DNA from: [Clostridium] asparagiforme DSM 15981
Lineage (GTDB): Bacteria > Bacillota > Clostridia > Lachnospirales > Lachnospiraceae
Assembly (NCBI GenBank): GCA_025149125.1
Contig: CP102272.1
Coordinates: forward strand, 4,216,001-4,280,000
Reading direction: 5' to 3'
Length of the DNA stretch: 64,000 bases
Shown in pieces: positions 26,926 through 35,789 of this stretch (within the stretch, counting starts at the first letter, position 1; every line of letters begins with the position of its first letter). The notes below the pieces were generated by a model. That model saw nothing but the letters and a program-made list of their open reading frames with translations. It was not told where the DNA came from and did no database searches. A program made the position numbers and the translations under genes.

Positions 26926-27115
26926 AACAGCCGGCAGGTTTCCTGGCTTGCAGATCCGCGCGCAATGACCGCCTTCCCAATTCCATTGGAATCAGTGACT
27001 GTCCATGACAATGGCCATGCACTCCCTGCTTACAGTGACGAGATCGTACAGGATTTTCACCTGTTTCCCTTTTACCCGCGTCCGCTAAACGGACTACGGC
27101 ACCAGCTGCTCTTTA
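26926..27115 (-). ncRNA. Cobalamin (adenosylcobalamin-class) riboswitch
   Basis: Read on the minus strand, conserved pieces occur in order: GGTGCCGTAG, GGGAAACAGGTGAAAATCC, CACTGTAAGCAGGGAG, CCAATGGAATTGGGAAGGC and the B12 box AAGCCAGGAAACCTGCC at 26933-26949. It precedes the CbiK/ABC transporter operon by 400 bp and should reduce its expression when cobalamin is abundant. Confidence 0.95.
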
Positions 27116-27295
27116 CCCGATATGTTCTATATCCTATCACCGAATGGCGAAAAATGCAATAAATTCCATCCGTTGTCCCGGGATTTCCCCGTCCTTTTCC
27201 CGCACAGCGGCACGATTTGCAAAAACAGCCGCGGGAGACAGCTTAGCTGCCGTTCTCACGACTGTTCTTCCGAATGAAACTCCATCTGCAATTCC

Positions 27296-29398
27296 TTATT
27301 TTTCCAAATAATATCCCGACACGCTCCAGCCGGTCTCCTCCCGTACCAATTCAACGTCAAGATAGGTGAAAGAATCCTCTCCCGCCACCCGGTATTCGCA
27401 CTGGACCTCCAGTTGGTCCCGATTTTCTGCGTTGCTCAAATCTCCTTTGATCTGAAACGCGTCCAGCCGGTCCCAGAGCTGCTCTCCCGCTCCTGCAATC
27501 TTCTTGGCCGCGCTTCCGGTCATGACCCGGGCCATGGCCGCGGGGTCGTCCCGGAAATACGCCTGAGCAAATTCCCCGACCACTGCCTTGACTGCCTCAG
27601 CCTCCGAATTCTCCGCCCCGGCTTCCGCATTCTCCGCCTCCGTTTCCGGCAATTCCGCTTCCGGTAAATCTGCCTCCGTCCTCTCCGGCTCTCCCGACGC
27701 CGGCGTCACCCCCACATTTCCTTCATCCGCCTCATCAACTTCCGCTTCATCCGCCGCTTCATCCGCGCCGCTCCACCCGGTGGGCACCCAGATTCCGTCA
27801 GCGCCAAAGGGGCGCTCCATCCGGATCACAACGCTGCTTCCATCGCGAAACTCATACGTCACCGAAGACTGATCCCCAACCGTTTCGGCGACGGCTCTCC
27901 CGCCCTCCAGGTTCAGCAGATAGGGGCCTGCCGTCTCCGGCGCAGCCAAAAACGCCATAACCGGATCGCCTTTTACATTCTCGTTGAGGGCTGCTCCCAT
28001 GCCGTTGGTCCGGTAATCCAAGGGCGTCCCTTCAATCCCCTGCCCGTAGGCAGCCTCAAATTCCGTCAGACCGGAGACCGCGTCAAAAATCGAGAGGGCT
28101 TCCCGGTCCACATAGTAAATTCCATCGGACTTCTCCCATTCCAACGTCTCCTTCCACACCCACAGGTGGGGCTCAGAGGTCATAGCATAGTAGGTAATCT
28201 GGGATCGCGTGTTCTCCGCCTGGATGTCGTACCGCCCGTCCATGGGCCAGGGACTGGACCAGCCGAAGCCCAGGTAGTTCCCGCTCTCATCCGTATTCAC
28301 CGGCTCCATCCCGTAAAAACCGTCCTGGCGTTCCTGACGGTACAGACCGGCCAGGGCCCGCCCGTCCCGACTGCAGAAATACTCCGCCCACAGCTCGGTC
28401 CGCTTCTGCACTCCCTGGGCGGGCCTGCCCGTATAGGTGCAGGCAATCAACGCCGCCGAGACCGCCAGAACCAAAGCGGCTGTAAGCGCCGTGGTCCTGG
28501 GCCGGGCCGCCAGCAGCGTGATGCGCTCCTTCATAGTCTTTCGCCCGAACACGAAGTCTGCGGAAATACAGAACAGGTCGGAGAACGCTCGTTTTCCGGC
28601 CGTCAGGGCGATCAGCGTCCGGCCATAGTCAAACCGCGATCCTTCACCCAGCCGCTTCACCGCCGCCTCGTCGCAGGCCAGCTCACAGTCGCGCTTGGAC
28701 AAATACGCGGCAAGAAACACTAAAGGATTGATCCAGTACGCGCAGACCAGCATACAGCGCAGCGCTCCCCACACCGGATCCAGGTGGCGGGCGTGGCACG
28801 TCTCATGGATCAGAATATGTTCAATCTGCTCCGGTTCCGCCTCCAGATCTTCGGGCAGATAGATGGACTGCTCGCCCAAAAACATGACCAGACACGGCGA
28901 CCGCAGATCCGGCACGCGGTAGACCGGCAGATGGGTAACGCCATAGACTGCGCCCCGGCAGCGCACCCTGGTCCGCCGCAGTCTGGCGGCAAAATGAAAA
29001 TTCACCCACAAAATCCACACCAGCAGCACCGCGCTCCCGGTCAGCCAGACCGCCAGAAACACCAGCTGCCAGTCCACCCCCACCAACTTCTGAGGCAGCG
29101 TATCGGGATTGGCGTATCCCCTGACCCGGCCGGTGAGAATATTGTCCACAAGCGGCTCCATTTCCGTGCCTGCAATCACCTGCTCGTGCAGGCGGTCCAC
29201 CGCGTTCATCACGCTGAAGGAGCTTCTCAGCGTTTTCAGCCACCGGTCCGCCGGGTAAAACAGCGGCATCAAAAGGCGCAGCGCCGGCAGCCCCCACATG
29301 GCGTACATAATCCGGGGACTGATCCGCCCTTTAAACAGCAGACGGAACGCGCAGATTCCCGCAATCAACGCGGACGATGTAATCAGAGTTTCAACCAT
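27296..29398 (-). CDS. M56 family (BlaR1/MecR1-like) membrane metallopeptidase
   Basis: The product is 700 aa. Residues 1-310 have the M56 layout: about four membrane helices, with zinc motif HETCHARHLD (HExxH) near residue 205 and PLVFLAAYLSKRDCELACDEAAVKRLG after it, the usual family block. A helix near residue 315 (ALTAALVLAVSAALIAC) leads to an outside domain of about 370 residues. That domain is not a penicillin-binding sensor: no SxxK/SxN/KTG set is seen. It contains a Glu/Ala-rich linker and ends in a roughly 110-residue piece resembling NTF2-like or DUF4829 folds. The partner BlaI-like repressor gene overlaps by 8 bp. Signal-induced cleavage of that repressor is inferred. Confidence 0.85.
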   Translation of the reverse strand: MVETLITSSALIAGICAFRLLFKGRISPRIMYAMWGLPALRLLMPLFYPADRWLKTLRSSFSVMNAVDRLHEQVIAGTEMEPLVDNILTGRVRGYANPDTLPQKLVGVDWQLVFLAVWLTGSAVLLVWILWVNFHFAARLRRTRVRCRGAVYGVTHLPVYRVPDLRSPCLVMFLGEQSIYLPEDLEAEPEQIEHILIHETCHARHLDPVWGALRCMLVCAYWINPLVFLAAYLSKRDCELACDEAAVKRLGEGSRFDYGRTLIALTAGKRAFSDLFCISADFVFGRKTMKERITLLAARPRTTALTAALVLAVSAALIACTYTGRPAQGVQKRTELWAEYFCSRDGRALAGLYRQERQDGFYGMEPVNTDESGNYLGFGWSSPWPMDGRYDIQAENTRSQITYYAMTSEPHLWVWKETLEWEKSDGIYYVDREALSIFDAVSGLTEFEAAYGQGIEGTPLDYRTNGMGAALNENVKGDPVMAFLAAPETAGPYLLNLEGGRAVAETVGDQSSVTYEFRDGSSVVIRMERPFGADGIWVPTGWSGADEAADEAEVDEADEGNVGVTPASGEPERTEADLPEAELPETEAENAEAGAENSEAEAVKAVVGEFAQAYFRDDPAAMARVMTGSAAKKIAGAGEQLWDRLDAFQIKGDLSNAENRDQLEVQCEYRVAGEDSFTYLDVELVREETGWSVSGYYLEK

Positions 29399-29774
29399 TC
29401 CGTCCCTCCTCCGCCTTTTTCAGAATCCCTTTCAGTTCCTCGATCTCCCGGTCCGAGAGCGACCGGCTGTTCACCATGGCGTCCACCATCAGTCCCAGGC
29501 TGCCGCTATACACCCGGTTCAAAAATCCCCGGGTCTCCTCCAGCGCCGTATCCTCCCGTGAAACCGCCGGATAAAACTGTTTGGCCCTCTCCCCCTCCTC
29601 GTGGCGCACCGCCCCCTTGGCTTCCAGGCGCTTTAACATGGTGATAATCACGTTCTTTCCCCACCCGGTATCCTCCTCCAGCGCCCTGGTGAGCTGGGTG
29701 ATGGTCTTGGGAGGTTCCTCCCAAAGCTCATCCATTAATTTCCATTCCGTCTCTGACAAACCGATTTTTTTCAT
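29391..29774 (-). CDS. BlaI/MecI/CopY family transcriptional repressor
   Basis: The product is 127 aa: an N-terminal winged helix (LSETEWKLMDELWEE, TITQLTRALEEDTGWGKNVI, TMLKRLEAKGAV) and a C-terminal dimerisation helix (SDREIEELKGILKKAEEG). It would bind the TACATATGTA palindrome just upstream and be inactivated by the M56 protein encoded next. The ATG has GGGAG 8 bases upstream. Confidence 0.93.
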   Translation of the reverse strand: MKKIGLSETEWKLMDELWEEPPKTITQLTRALEEDTGWGKNVIITMLKRLEAKGAVRHEEGERAKQFYPAVSREDTALEETRGFLNRVYSGSLGLMVDAMVNSRSLSDREIEELKGILKKAEEGRNG

Positions 29775-29805
29775 GCCGTTTTCTCCCGTTCAAATTCCCG
29801 AATTA

Positions 29806-29854
29806 GTATACATATGTATACCTTTATTATAGGACAGCAAAAACGGTCTGTCAA
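29806..29854 (-). promoter_or_regulatory. Consensus promoter and palindromic operator of the blaI-M56 operon
   Basis: On the minus strand TTGACA (29849-29854) and TATAAT (29826-29831) match consensus exactly with 17-bp spacing. Just downstream, GTATACATATGTATAC (29806-29821) is a perfect 16-bp palindrome containing TACA/TGTA half-sites as used by BlaI/MecI. A repressor bound there would cover the transcription start. Confidence 0.93.
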
Positions 29855-30041
29855 CCAATTCCGCAGCAACGGCCCATTGCAGCTCCAACCTTCAGGTTAA
29901 AGGCTGCTACAACAGCGCTGCAGCATAGCCCTTAACTTCGTATTTTAACAGAATCCCCGCGTTTTCCCGCTTGTGGGACAAACGGCTGCAAATCCGGGAC
30001 AATCGACAGGGCCGGAGCGGGCGGCCCCTGGAAATGGCAAG

Positions 30042-30081
30042 CAAAAAAGACGCGGGGTCTCAATCGACCTCACGCCTCTTT
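30042..30081 (-). terminator. Rho-independent terminator after the DUF1810 gene
   Basis: On the minus strand AAGAGGCGTGAGGTC pairs with GACCCCGCGTCTT with a small bulge, followed by TTTTTT, 15 bp after the DUF1810 stop. Confidence 0.85.
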
Positions 30082-30095
30082 ATTCTGCTATTTAA

Positions 30096-30527
30096 TTATT
30101 TAAAAACGTCTGCCTGCCGTGATATTGCCTGCACCGTATACTGGTCCTCTTCTCCGCCAAAATACTGTTCGAGCACCTGCCGGAACACGGGCTCACGGCT
30201 CACCAAACCGAACAGCGTCATAGACGATTTCAACTTTAAGTCGTCCGGCCAGCCCATGATTTCCCTGGCATCGGAGGATTTAAGCTTCAGAAGCTCGGAT
30301 GATATCTCCAACAGACGGCTTCCCAGAACTGGGTGGGCCATATACGCCGCTGCCTCAGCACGGTCTCTGATCGCGTAATACCGGGCAGTCTGGCTGTGCC
30401 CCAACCCGCTCAGCTGAGGAAAAATGTACCACATCCAATGGCTCGTCTTACGGCCGTTTTTGATCTCCTGCAAGGCACGGGCATAGCTGCCCTCCTGGGC
30501 CTGTACAAAACGCTCCAATCCGTCCAA
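30096..30527 (-). CDS. DUF1810 family protein
   Basis: The product is 143 aa. The family signature is clear: LERFVQAQEGSYARALQEI, then GRKTSHWMWYIFPQLSGLG, and PDDLKLKSSMTLF. Function is unknown; related proteins have been linked to phosphatase or NAD-related folds, but nothing catalytic can be asserted. TTG at 30525-30527 is preferred because GGAGG lies 5 bases upstream and the family starts there. It follows the flavin reductase gene with only about 20 bp between, so the two are probably co-transcribed. Confidence 0.85.
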   Translation of the reverse strand: MDGLERFVQAQEGSYARALQEIKNGRKTSHWMWYIFPQLSGLGHSQTARYYAIRDRAEAAAYMAHPVLGSRLLEISSELLKLKSSDAREIMGWPDDLKLKSSMTLFGLVSREPVFRQVLEQYFGGEEDQYTVQAISRQADVFK

Positions 30528-30549
30528 ATTTCCCTCCTCCCGCAAGTAC

Positions 30550-31110
30550 CTATTTCAGCTGGCTGCCGTCCTTAAACGCATTGCCGACCTTTTCGCCAAG
30601 CTTCAGGTAGGCGTTGTTGAAGGGGTCAAAGGTGATGGGGCAAAGCTTTTCGGGATCGACCTTTCCGGCCTCGTTCAGAATCCGCTCGTCCGCGCTGACG
30701 TTGACAATCTCGCCGAACAGATGGCCGGTGGCGGGATCATAGCTCAAAAGCCTGCACTCCAGGGATAATGGCAGCTCGTCGATCAGCGGAGCATCCACCA
30801 ACTCGCTCTTGGTGGTGTGAAATCCGGCTCTGGCCAGCTTATCCGGCACGTCGTTGGCCGACACCAGCCCCAGGTAATCGCACTCCGTCACATGGGCCTC
30901 GTCCGCCATGCTGACCGTGAACGCGCCCCGGGCCAGGATATTTTTCACCGTCTTGTGGCCCTTGCTCAGGCACATGCCGATCTCCGTGGTGTCGCTGATC
31001 CCGCCCCAGGCCGCGTTCATGGCGTCCGGGGTTCCGTCCTCGCCGTAGGTGGCCACGATGAGCACCGGCTGCGGGTACAGGTAGGGTTTTGCTCCGAAGT
31101 TCTTTCTCAT
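30550..31110 (-). CDS. Flavin reductase family (FMN-binding split barrel) protein
   Basis: The product is 186 aa. Pattern: PQPVLIVATYGEDGTPDAMNAAWGG, then a stretch containing SDTTEIGMCLSKGHKT and GAFTVSMADEAHV, typical of FMN-binding oxidoreductases of the DIM6/NTAB group. It probably reduces flavin or uses bound FMN with NAD(P)H; the physiological partner is unknown. The ATG at 31108-31110 has GGAGG 8 bases upstream; a TTG two codons earlier is too close to that site. Confidence 0.9.
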   Translation of the reverse strand: MRKNFGAKPYLYPQPVLIVATYGEDGTPDAMNAAWGGISDTTEIGMCLSKGHKTVKNILARGAFTVSMADEAHVTECDYLGLVSANDVPDKLARAGFHTTKSELVDAPLIDELPLSLECRLLSYDPATGHLFGEIVNVSADERILNEAGKVDPEKLCPITFDPFNNAYLKLGEKVGNAFKDGSQLK

Positions 31111-31214
31111 TTTCAATACCTCCTCGTGTTGTTCAACTTTGCTTCTTACAATTCAGGTAATATGATACTTTGTCACCAGCCGCCAGGCTGATGATAAGGG
31201 CTACGTTTCCTTAA

Positions 31215-32387
31215 TTATACTACAAATCCATGGGGCGTACCACTGGTATTTGTCAGGTAGGAACTGAGGTGTGTGTCTACGCATTCCCTGATATCATTGG
31301 CAATTCTTTTTGCACGTGTTTCCTTGATCCCGATTTCTCCCGCAATCGCCAGTATCTCCCCCATTCCGGGATTTACCCCGTTTCCAAATACAGTCGTTGC
31401 ATGCTCTCCTCCGATGGAGCTGCTGTATGTCAGATCGTAAGCCGGAGCCAAACGCCAGCGGCCTTCTCCCTCGCTGTACAGAAAGGAAAAGTTCCTGGAA
31501 TGATCATCTCTGTTGTGCGCAAATATGTTGAAGCACATCAGGCGAAACAGCTTTTCTACTTCCCCAAAGTCTTTTGTCAGCTCCAAAGTCAGTTTCATTA
31601 GAATACTGTAATCCAGATTGGGAATCCGATGGGAAGTTTCCAGCAATCCGCTGACCGATATCATGGGGATTTTCTGAATCCCCCCATCTATTTCAGGAGT
31701 ATCCGTCCTGTCAAAACGTTTCGTTCCAAAATATCCGGCACATTGCTTTGAAGAAAACAGCCGGGTCTCGGTCATTTCAATTCCACATTGCTTTGCACAG
31801 AGAGAGTAATCATATTCCTGCTTTCCCAGTTCCGGGTCATCTCTATGGGATGGAAATTTAATGATCCATTCTTCACCGTCTATCTGGGTAAATATCTTGG
31901 GCCTGGCGCCTCCCGAAGAGCCTCCCATCACAAACAGTTCATCCAGATAATCTGAGGACTGTCTTTTTAGAATTTTGGCGCACTCCTCCGCCATCCTGTC
32001 TAAATCCTGACAAACCTCGTCACTTTCAAAATGGTAATCCGGCTCGTATGACAGGGCACCCATTCCCGTCGCACCCACAATCGCCAAACGTTCTATATTC
32101 CCTAATGTTTTGGGATCTACATGATTCTTCTGCATAAGGCGGTCAACCAACAGCCTTCCCCAGCCATCGGGCAGGCTGTCCGCAAATACTCCGAAAATCC
32201 CTTCAAACGGATCTATTTTCGGAATAAATACTTTCTGTTCCAAGGGCAGGGAAAATGGGCTGATTGCAAAACCATCAATCAGCCACTCTTTGTCATATTC
32301 GAACGCGGCAAACCGTTCTTTGTACAACGCCATGGTACCCACTTTTCGTCCCCGGCAATATACATTTAGATGATTAATTGTTCTCAC
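31215..32387 (-). CDS. hipA: HipA-type serine/threonine kinase toxin
   Basis: The product is 390 aa. HipA kinase features are present: GATGMGALSYEP, the Gly-rich loop FVMGGSSGGARPKIF, KFPSHRD, and the catalytic FAHNRDDHSRNFSF with LAPAYDLTYS (metal-binding DL). HipA kinases phosphorylate tRNA synthetases or related targets and arrest growth. GTG at 32385-32387 has GGAG 7 bases upstream and overlaps hipB by 14 bp; the frame is open further upstream without a plausible start. The C-terminus after ECVDTHLSSYL is short. Confidence 0.9.
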   Translation of the reverse strand: MRTINHLNVYCRGRKVGTMALYKERFAAFEYDKEWLIDGFAISPFSLPLEQKVFIPKIDPFEGIFGVFADSLPDGWGRLLVDRLMQKNHVDPKTLGNIERLAIVGATGMGALSYEPDYHFESDEVCQDLDRMAEECAKILKRQSSDYLDELFVMGGSSGGARPKIFTQIDGEEWIIKFPSHRDDPELGKQEYDYSLCAKQCGIEMTETRLFSSKQCAGYFGTKRFDRTDTPEIDGGIQKIPMISVSGLLETSHRIPNLDYSILMKLTLELTKDFGEVEKLFRLMCFNIFAHNRDDHSRNFSFLYSEGEGRWRLAPAYDLTYSSSIGGEHATTVFGNGVNPGMGEILAIAGEIGIKETRAKRIANDIRECVDTHLSSYLTNTSGTPHGFVV

Positions 32388-32658
32388 GAATAATCTCCTC
32401 AATGGACGCCGGAGGAATATCCTCGAATAAGCACTCCAGCTGATCACTGATATCCAGCGCTATGGCAATTTTGATCAGAGACAGCAGCGATATCTCACCG
32501 CTCTGCTCAAACCGCTTCACAGACCCCAGGCTTACTCCTGACTTTTCGCTCAGTTTTATCTGTGACACTTTCTTTCTCTTGCGGATATCGCGGATCCGGC
32601 TCGACAGGAGACGTGCGGTCTCTGCGGGTGTTTTTTGCTTTAAAAATGATAGATTCAT
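32374..32658 (-). CDS. hipB: HipB-type antitoxin, helix-turn-helix regulator
   Basis: The product is 94 aa with a Cro/C1 HTH at about 20-75: RDIRKRKKVSQIKLSEKSGV, SLGSVKRFEQSGEI, SLLSLIKIAIAL. It should repress its own operon and bind HipA. The ribosome site before the ATG is weak. It is followed at once by the overlapping hipA. Confidence 0.9.
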   Translation of the reverse strand: MNLSFLKQKTPAETARLLSSRIRDIRKRKKVSQIKLSEKSGVSLGSVKRFEQSGEISLLSLIKIAIALDISDQLECLFEDIPPASIEEIIRENN

Positions 32659-32969
32659 AGATCATATTTTAGCTCAAATCAGTTTGATTTGCAAGTTTTA
32701 GCATATATATTAGCTTATTTTTTTCGCATTTTCTTTTTTCAGGTAAATAGCAAGGCGAGAGTCCCGTTTTGTAAATGAAAATCCCGTTTTGTAACCAAGA
32801 TTCCCGGGTTTTCATTTGTTCCTCGTTATGTTACAATAAGTTCAGCAATAAATTTGCGTACAGCAACCAGAGATCAATTCCCTCTCGAAATTTTTGTATT
32901 CGGAGAATCCATCCCTGTTATGACCGGGTATGATTGTTCTTTTCTGGCGGCTCCCTGCAAATTTATCTG
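32659..32969. other. Intergenic region: hipB control site and left flank of the IS30 element
   Basis: The part near hipB holds the promoter and operator. Near 32760-32800 the piece TCCCGTTTTGTAA occurs twice (about 20 bp apart), and the part from about 32915 belongs to the IS element. No gene is seen. Confidence 0.45.
32666..32694 (-). promoter_or_regulatory. hipBA promoter with operator between its boxes
   Basis: On the minus strand TTGCAA (32689-32694) and TAAAAT (32666-32671) are 17 bp apart. The inverted repeat CAAATCA-N3-TGATTTG (32675-32691) fills the spacer, so HipB binding would block RNA polymerase. Confidence 0.8.
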
Positions 32970-34305
32970 TTACTTTTTAAGAAGTTTGGGCTTTAAGATG
33001 ATGTTCTCGGCGGCTACCGGTGAACATCCCAGTTTCTTAAGCACATCTTCTCCGTAATAAAAGCTGAACGCTTCGTATGGGCTACGGTTGTTCAGCTTTT
33101 TTCTTTTATAGGAATTGATATGGTCCATCATCTGAAAAATATCTTTCTGCGTTAGATCATCAAAGCTGCTTCCCTTTGGCAGAATACGGCGTATCAGTTC
33201 ATGGTTCACTTCACAGGCGCCTTTTTGATATGGGGCACTGGGATCACAATAGAATACATTTGTTCTGTTACACGGAACAGTGGCACGTCGTTCGATTTCT
33301 TTTGGGTTCGAGAACTCACTTCCGTTATCTGTCAGAATGACTGGAAACAGACGGTCAAGCGTCTCAGTTCCCAGAACTTTATCCAGCAGGTGTATAACCT
33401 GTATCACAGAAGCAGATGTATTTGCATTCCGTAAAAACGCTAACATCAAACTGGTTTCCACAAAGTGTATCGTGAGGAGGCATTTGCCCCCTGTACGCCC
33501 GATAACGCTGTCCATCTGTACAATGGTCGTTTCTGGATGGTCGCCCAGGAACTTCTGGAAATCCGTGTAGCTCCGGCCAATACGGCAGCCCCTGTCGACT
33601 TTGAATTCCGGTTTCTTATAGCGTGGACGGTATTTTACCTTACGGGGCAGATCAATGTTTCTGATGTCAAACAGCTGGGCATCGACATAATTATACAGAG
33701 TCTTTTCACTGCACATCAGCTCATCAACATGGTCCAGGTAGATCTGATGGAGGGACTGCCCATTTCTGACCAGGGGACTGATGATCCGGTTGATTCTCGC
33801 TATATCATCTTCATTAGACAAAATACCGGTTCTGGCTTCTGAAATAGCATGATGTGCCATTTCATGTGCATCTGCCGGATCATAAATACGTTTTAGCAGC
33901 GTACATTTTGGGAGCTGACGGCATCCATTACAAACATAGGGTGGCTTCGTTTTAATAGAGCAAATATCTTCTGCAAAATCAGGACAGTGAAGCGCGCACT
34001 CAGAGCATAAGCTGCATTTGTAAGCAGATGGATGCGTACAGTTCGTTCCACAAAGTTTTTTCGCTTTGCAAGTGGTACGGAATTTACACGGATTATAAGG
34101 ATATCCGGGGCGGCCGATTTTCTTTTCATAAGAATACTTTTTAATTTCCTTAGCGATGGTTGTCCGGTCTTTCCCTAACTCTTTACCAATCGCACCAAAG
34201 GAGGCGTTCTCCTGAAGGCGCTGAGCAATGACCATTCGATCTTCATAGGATAAAAACTTTGACATGGTGGCTCCTTTCTGGCCGCCAGAAATCAAAGCAT
34301 AACAG
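32915..34305 (-). mobile_element. IS30-family insertion sequence
   Basis: One complete transposase gene sits between weak inverted ends: CTGTTATG plus TTTCTGGCGGC at 32915-32922 and 32941-32951, matched in reverse by 34298-34305 and 34281-34291, with different spacing inside. The ends and any target duplication are therefore uncertain. No flanking gene is visibly broken; the element lies between hipB and an MFS gene. Confidence 0.6.
32970..34265 (-). CDS. IS30 family transposase
   Basis: The product is 431 aa. An N-terminal helix-turn-helix (YEDRMVIAQRLQENASFGAI, GKDRTTIAKEIKKY) is followed by a cysteine-rich stretch with many CxxC pairs (residues about 60-120). The DDE core has VQMDSVIG (first Asp), VILTDNGSEF (second Asp) and KGACEVNHELIRR (Glu). 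All three catalytic residues are intact, so the element may be active. The ATG at 34263-34265 has AAAGGAG 6 bases upstream; the frame extends ten codons further without a ribosome site. Confidence 0.95.
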   Translation of the reverse strand: MSKFLSYEDRMVIAQRLQENASFGAIGKELGKDRTTIAKEIKKYSYEKKIGRPGYPYNPCKFRTTCKAKKLCGTNCTHPSAYKCSLCSECALHCPDFAEDICSIKTKPPYVCNGCRQLPKCTLLKRIYDPADAHEMAHHAISEARTGILSNEDDIARINRIISPLVRNGQSLHQIYLDHVDELMCSEKTLYNYVDAQLFDIRNIDLPRKVKYRPRYKKPEFKVDRGCRIGRSYTDFQKFLGDHPETTIVQMDSVIGRTGGKCLLTIHFVETSLMLAFLRNANTSASVIQVIHLLDKVLGTETLDRLFPVILTDNGSEFSNPKEIERRATVPCNRTNVFYCDPSAPYQKGACEVNHELIRRILPKGSSFDDLTQKDIFQMMDHINSYKRKKLNNRSPYEAFSFYYGEDVLKKLGCSPVAAENIILKPKLLKK

Positions 34306-34427
34306 AAAAGAGACCAACTATCCAGTCAGTCTCATTCTATTTGTAAAAGAAAATCCATACCTTTCTTTTGCATCAATAACGATTAACTTTTTATACTCAT
34401 CCGGGATGGCGGGTATGGAATCTCGGA

Positions 34428-35705
34428 TTACATTTCACGATTTTCTTTTTTCAACGTTTTCTTTTTCCAACGCAAACGCAAATACATTCCTCCATCGCAC
34501 TCCCGCACCGCCGGTACCCCAACACATAAAAACGCCGCCGCCAGCACCAGCGCGCCTGCGATGAGAAACCATTTCTCAACCCCATACCGCTCCGCAAACG
34601 CCCCCGAGACCACCAGACCCAGGGGGCCGCTGAGCAGCCGGATGCTGGAGGAGAGGGACAACACCCGGCCCAGGTAGCGGTCCTCGAAGTTGCTCTGAAG
34701 GAGCGGCGTGTACATTCCCCAGTAAAATGGACCGGACACGCCCATGAGCCAGGAACAGGCGGCGAACAGCCAGAAGCCGCCGGGCGGCAGCATGCCGGAG
34801 ATAAATAAGCTGAAGCTCATAAGAAGGAATGAACCAACAATGGTGTAAACCCTGTTTTTCGTCCCTCCCCATCTCGACAGCACCAGGGAACCAAACAGCA
34901 GGCCAACGGAAAATACCACCTCCACGATGCTGGCGTTTGTGCTGGTGCCGTTGAAATAGGACATGCTCATCAGGGGAAACAGGGCGCTGGTGGGCATCAG
35001 CGCCAGGGTGTACAGGCTGCCGATCAAAACCAGCCCCAGCATCCCCTTGTTGGTCTGAAGAATCCGAAATCCCTCCATCGCCTCCTGCAGCACCCGCACG
35101 CCGCCGCTGTTCTCATCCCGCTGCAATTCAGGTATCACGGCGATCCCCAGGGTAAATACCGCGATCAGCGCGCCGATGACGTCCAGGAAAACGATTCCGC
35201 TTAAGCTCCAGGAGCTGTAGAGCACGGCCGCCACCGCCGGGCTTAAAATCTGGGACACGGACTCCAGAGCCTGGGAGTAACCGGAGCACCTGGTCAGCTG
35301 GTCCGGCGGAACGATCTGAGGCGTGACCGCCTGCAGGCACGGCGTGTGGAAGGCGGCGCCCACGGAGCGGAGCAGCAGCACGACTAAAATCAGCTCCGTG
35401 GTCAGCGCCCCCATCCATCCGGCCGCCACCATGGCAAAGCTGGCCGCGGAAATCAGCAGGTCCGAGATGATCATGATCCGCTTTCGGCTGTACCGGTCGA
35501 TGAACACGCCGATAAACGGCCCCAGAACGCCCTGGGGCAGAAAGCCCATCATCATGGCGATGGTCAGCACCATGGCGGAGCCGGTTTGGTCCGTCAGATA
35601 CCACACGATGGCGAACTGGAGGACAGAGCTTGAAAACTGGGAAAAAGCCTGGCCGGTCCAGATGGTGAAGAAATTTTGTTTCCAGTTAGTTGATGCGGTG
35701 TTCAT
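34428..35705 (-). CDS. Major facilitator superfamily exporter (macrolide-efflux MefA-like)
   Basis: The product is 425 aa with about 12 membrane helices. The start NWKQNFFTIWTGQAFSQFSS and GPFIGVFIDRYSRKRIMI (loop 2-3 signature GxxxDRxxRK) are typical of the Mef/DHA3 group, which exports macrolides or other drugs with protons. The natural substrate is unknown. The charged tail RLRWKKKTLKKENREM is cytoplasmic. It is downstream of the IS30 element on the same strand and has its own upstream region of about 85 bp after the LysR gene. Confidence 0.88.
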   Translation of the reverse strand: MNTASTNWKQNFFTIWTGQAFSQFSSSVLQFAIVWYLTDQTGSAMVLTIAMMMGFLPQGVLGPFIGVFIDRYSRKRIMIISDLLISAASFAMVAAGWMGALTTELILVVLLLRSVGAAFHTPCLQAVTPQIVPPDQLTRCSGYSQALESVSQILSPAVAAVLYSSWSLSGIVFLDVIGALIAVFTLGIAVIPELQRDENSGGVRVLQEAMEGFRILQTNKGMLGLVLIGSLYTLALMPTSALFPLMSMSYFNGTSTNASIVEVVFSVGLLFGSLVLSRWGGTKNRVYTIVGSFLLMSFSLFISGMLPPGGFWLFAACSWLMGVSGPFYWGMYTPLLQSNFEDRYLGRVLSLSSSIRLLSGPLGLVVSGAFAERYGVEKWFLIAGALVLAAAFLCVGVPAVRECDGGMYLRLRWKKKTLKKENREM

Positions 35706-35789
35706 TTCGGTCCTCCCATGGTGTCCTCGCGTTTCTTCGCATAGTATACCATAAATCTTCAGGAGACACCACAGCGATATCTCGCGCCT

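Larger units (their letters stand above)
29775..30095. other. Intergenic region: blaI promoter/operator and a downstream terminator
   Basis: Besides the promoter, the operator and the terminator listed separately, the remaining roughly 170 bp (29860-30040) show no gene or clear signal. Confidence 0.5.

Noticed and set aside
27296-29774. Beta-lactam resistance sensor module
   Set aside because: No penicillin-binding sensor motifs in the membrane protein and no beta-lactamase gene nearby.
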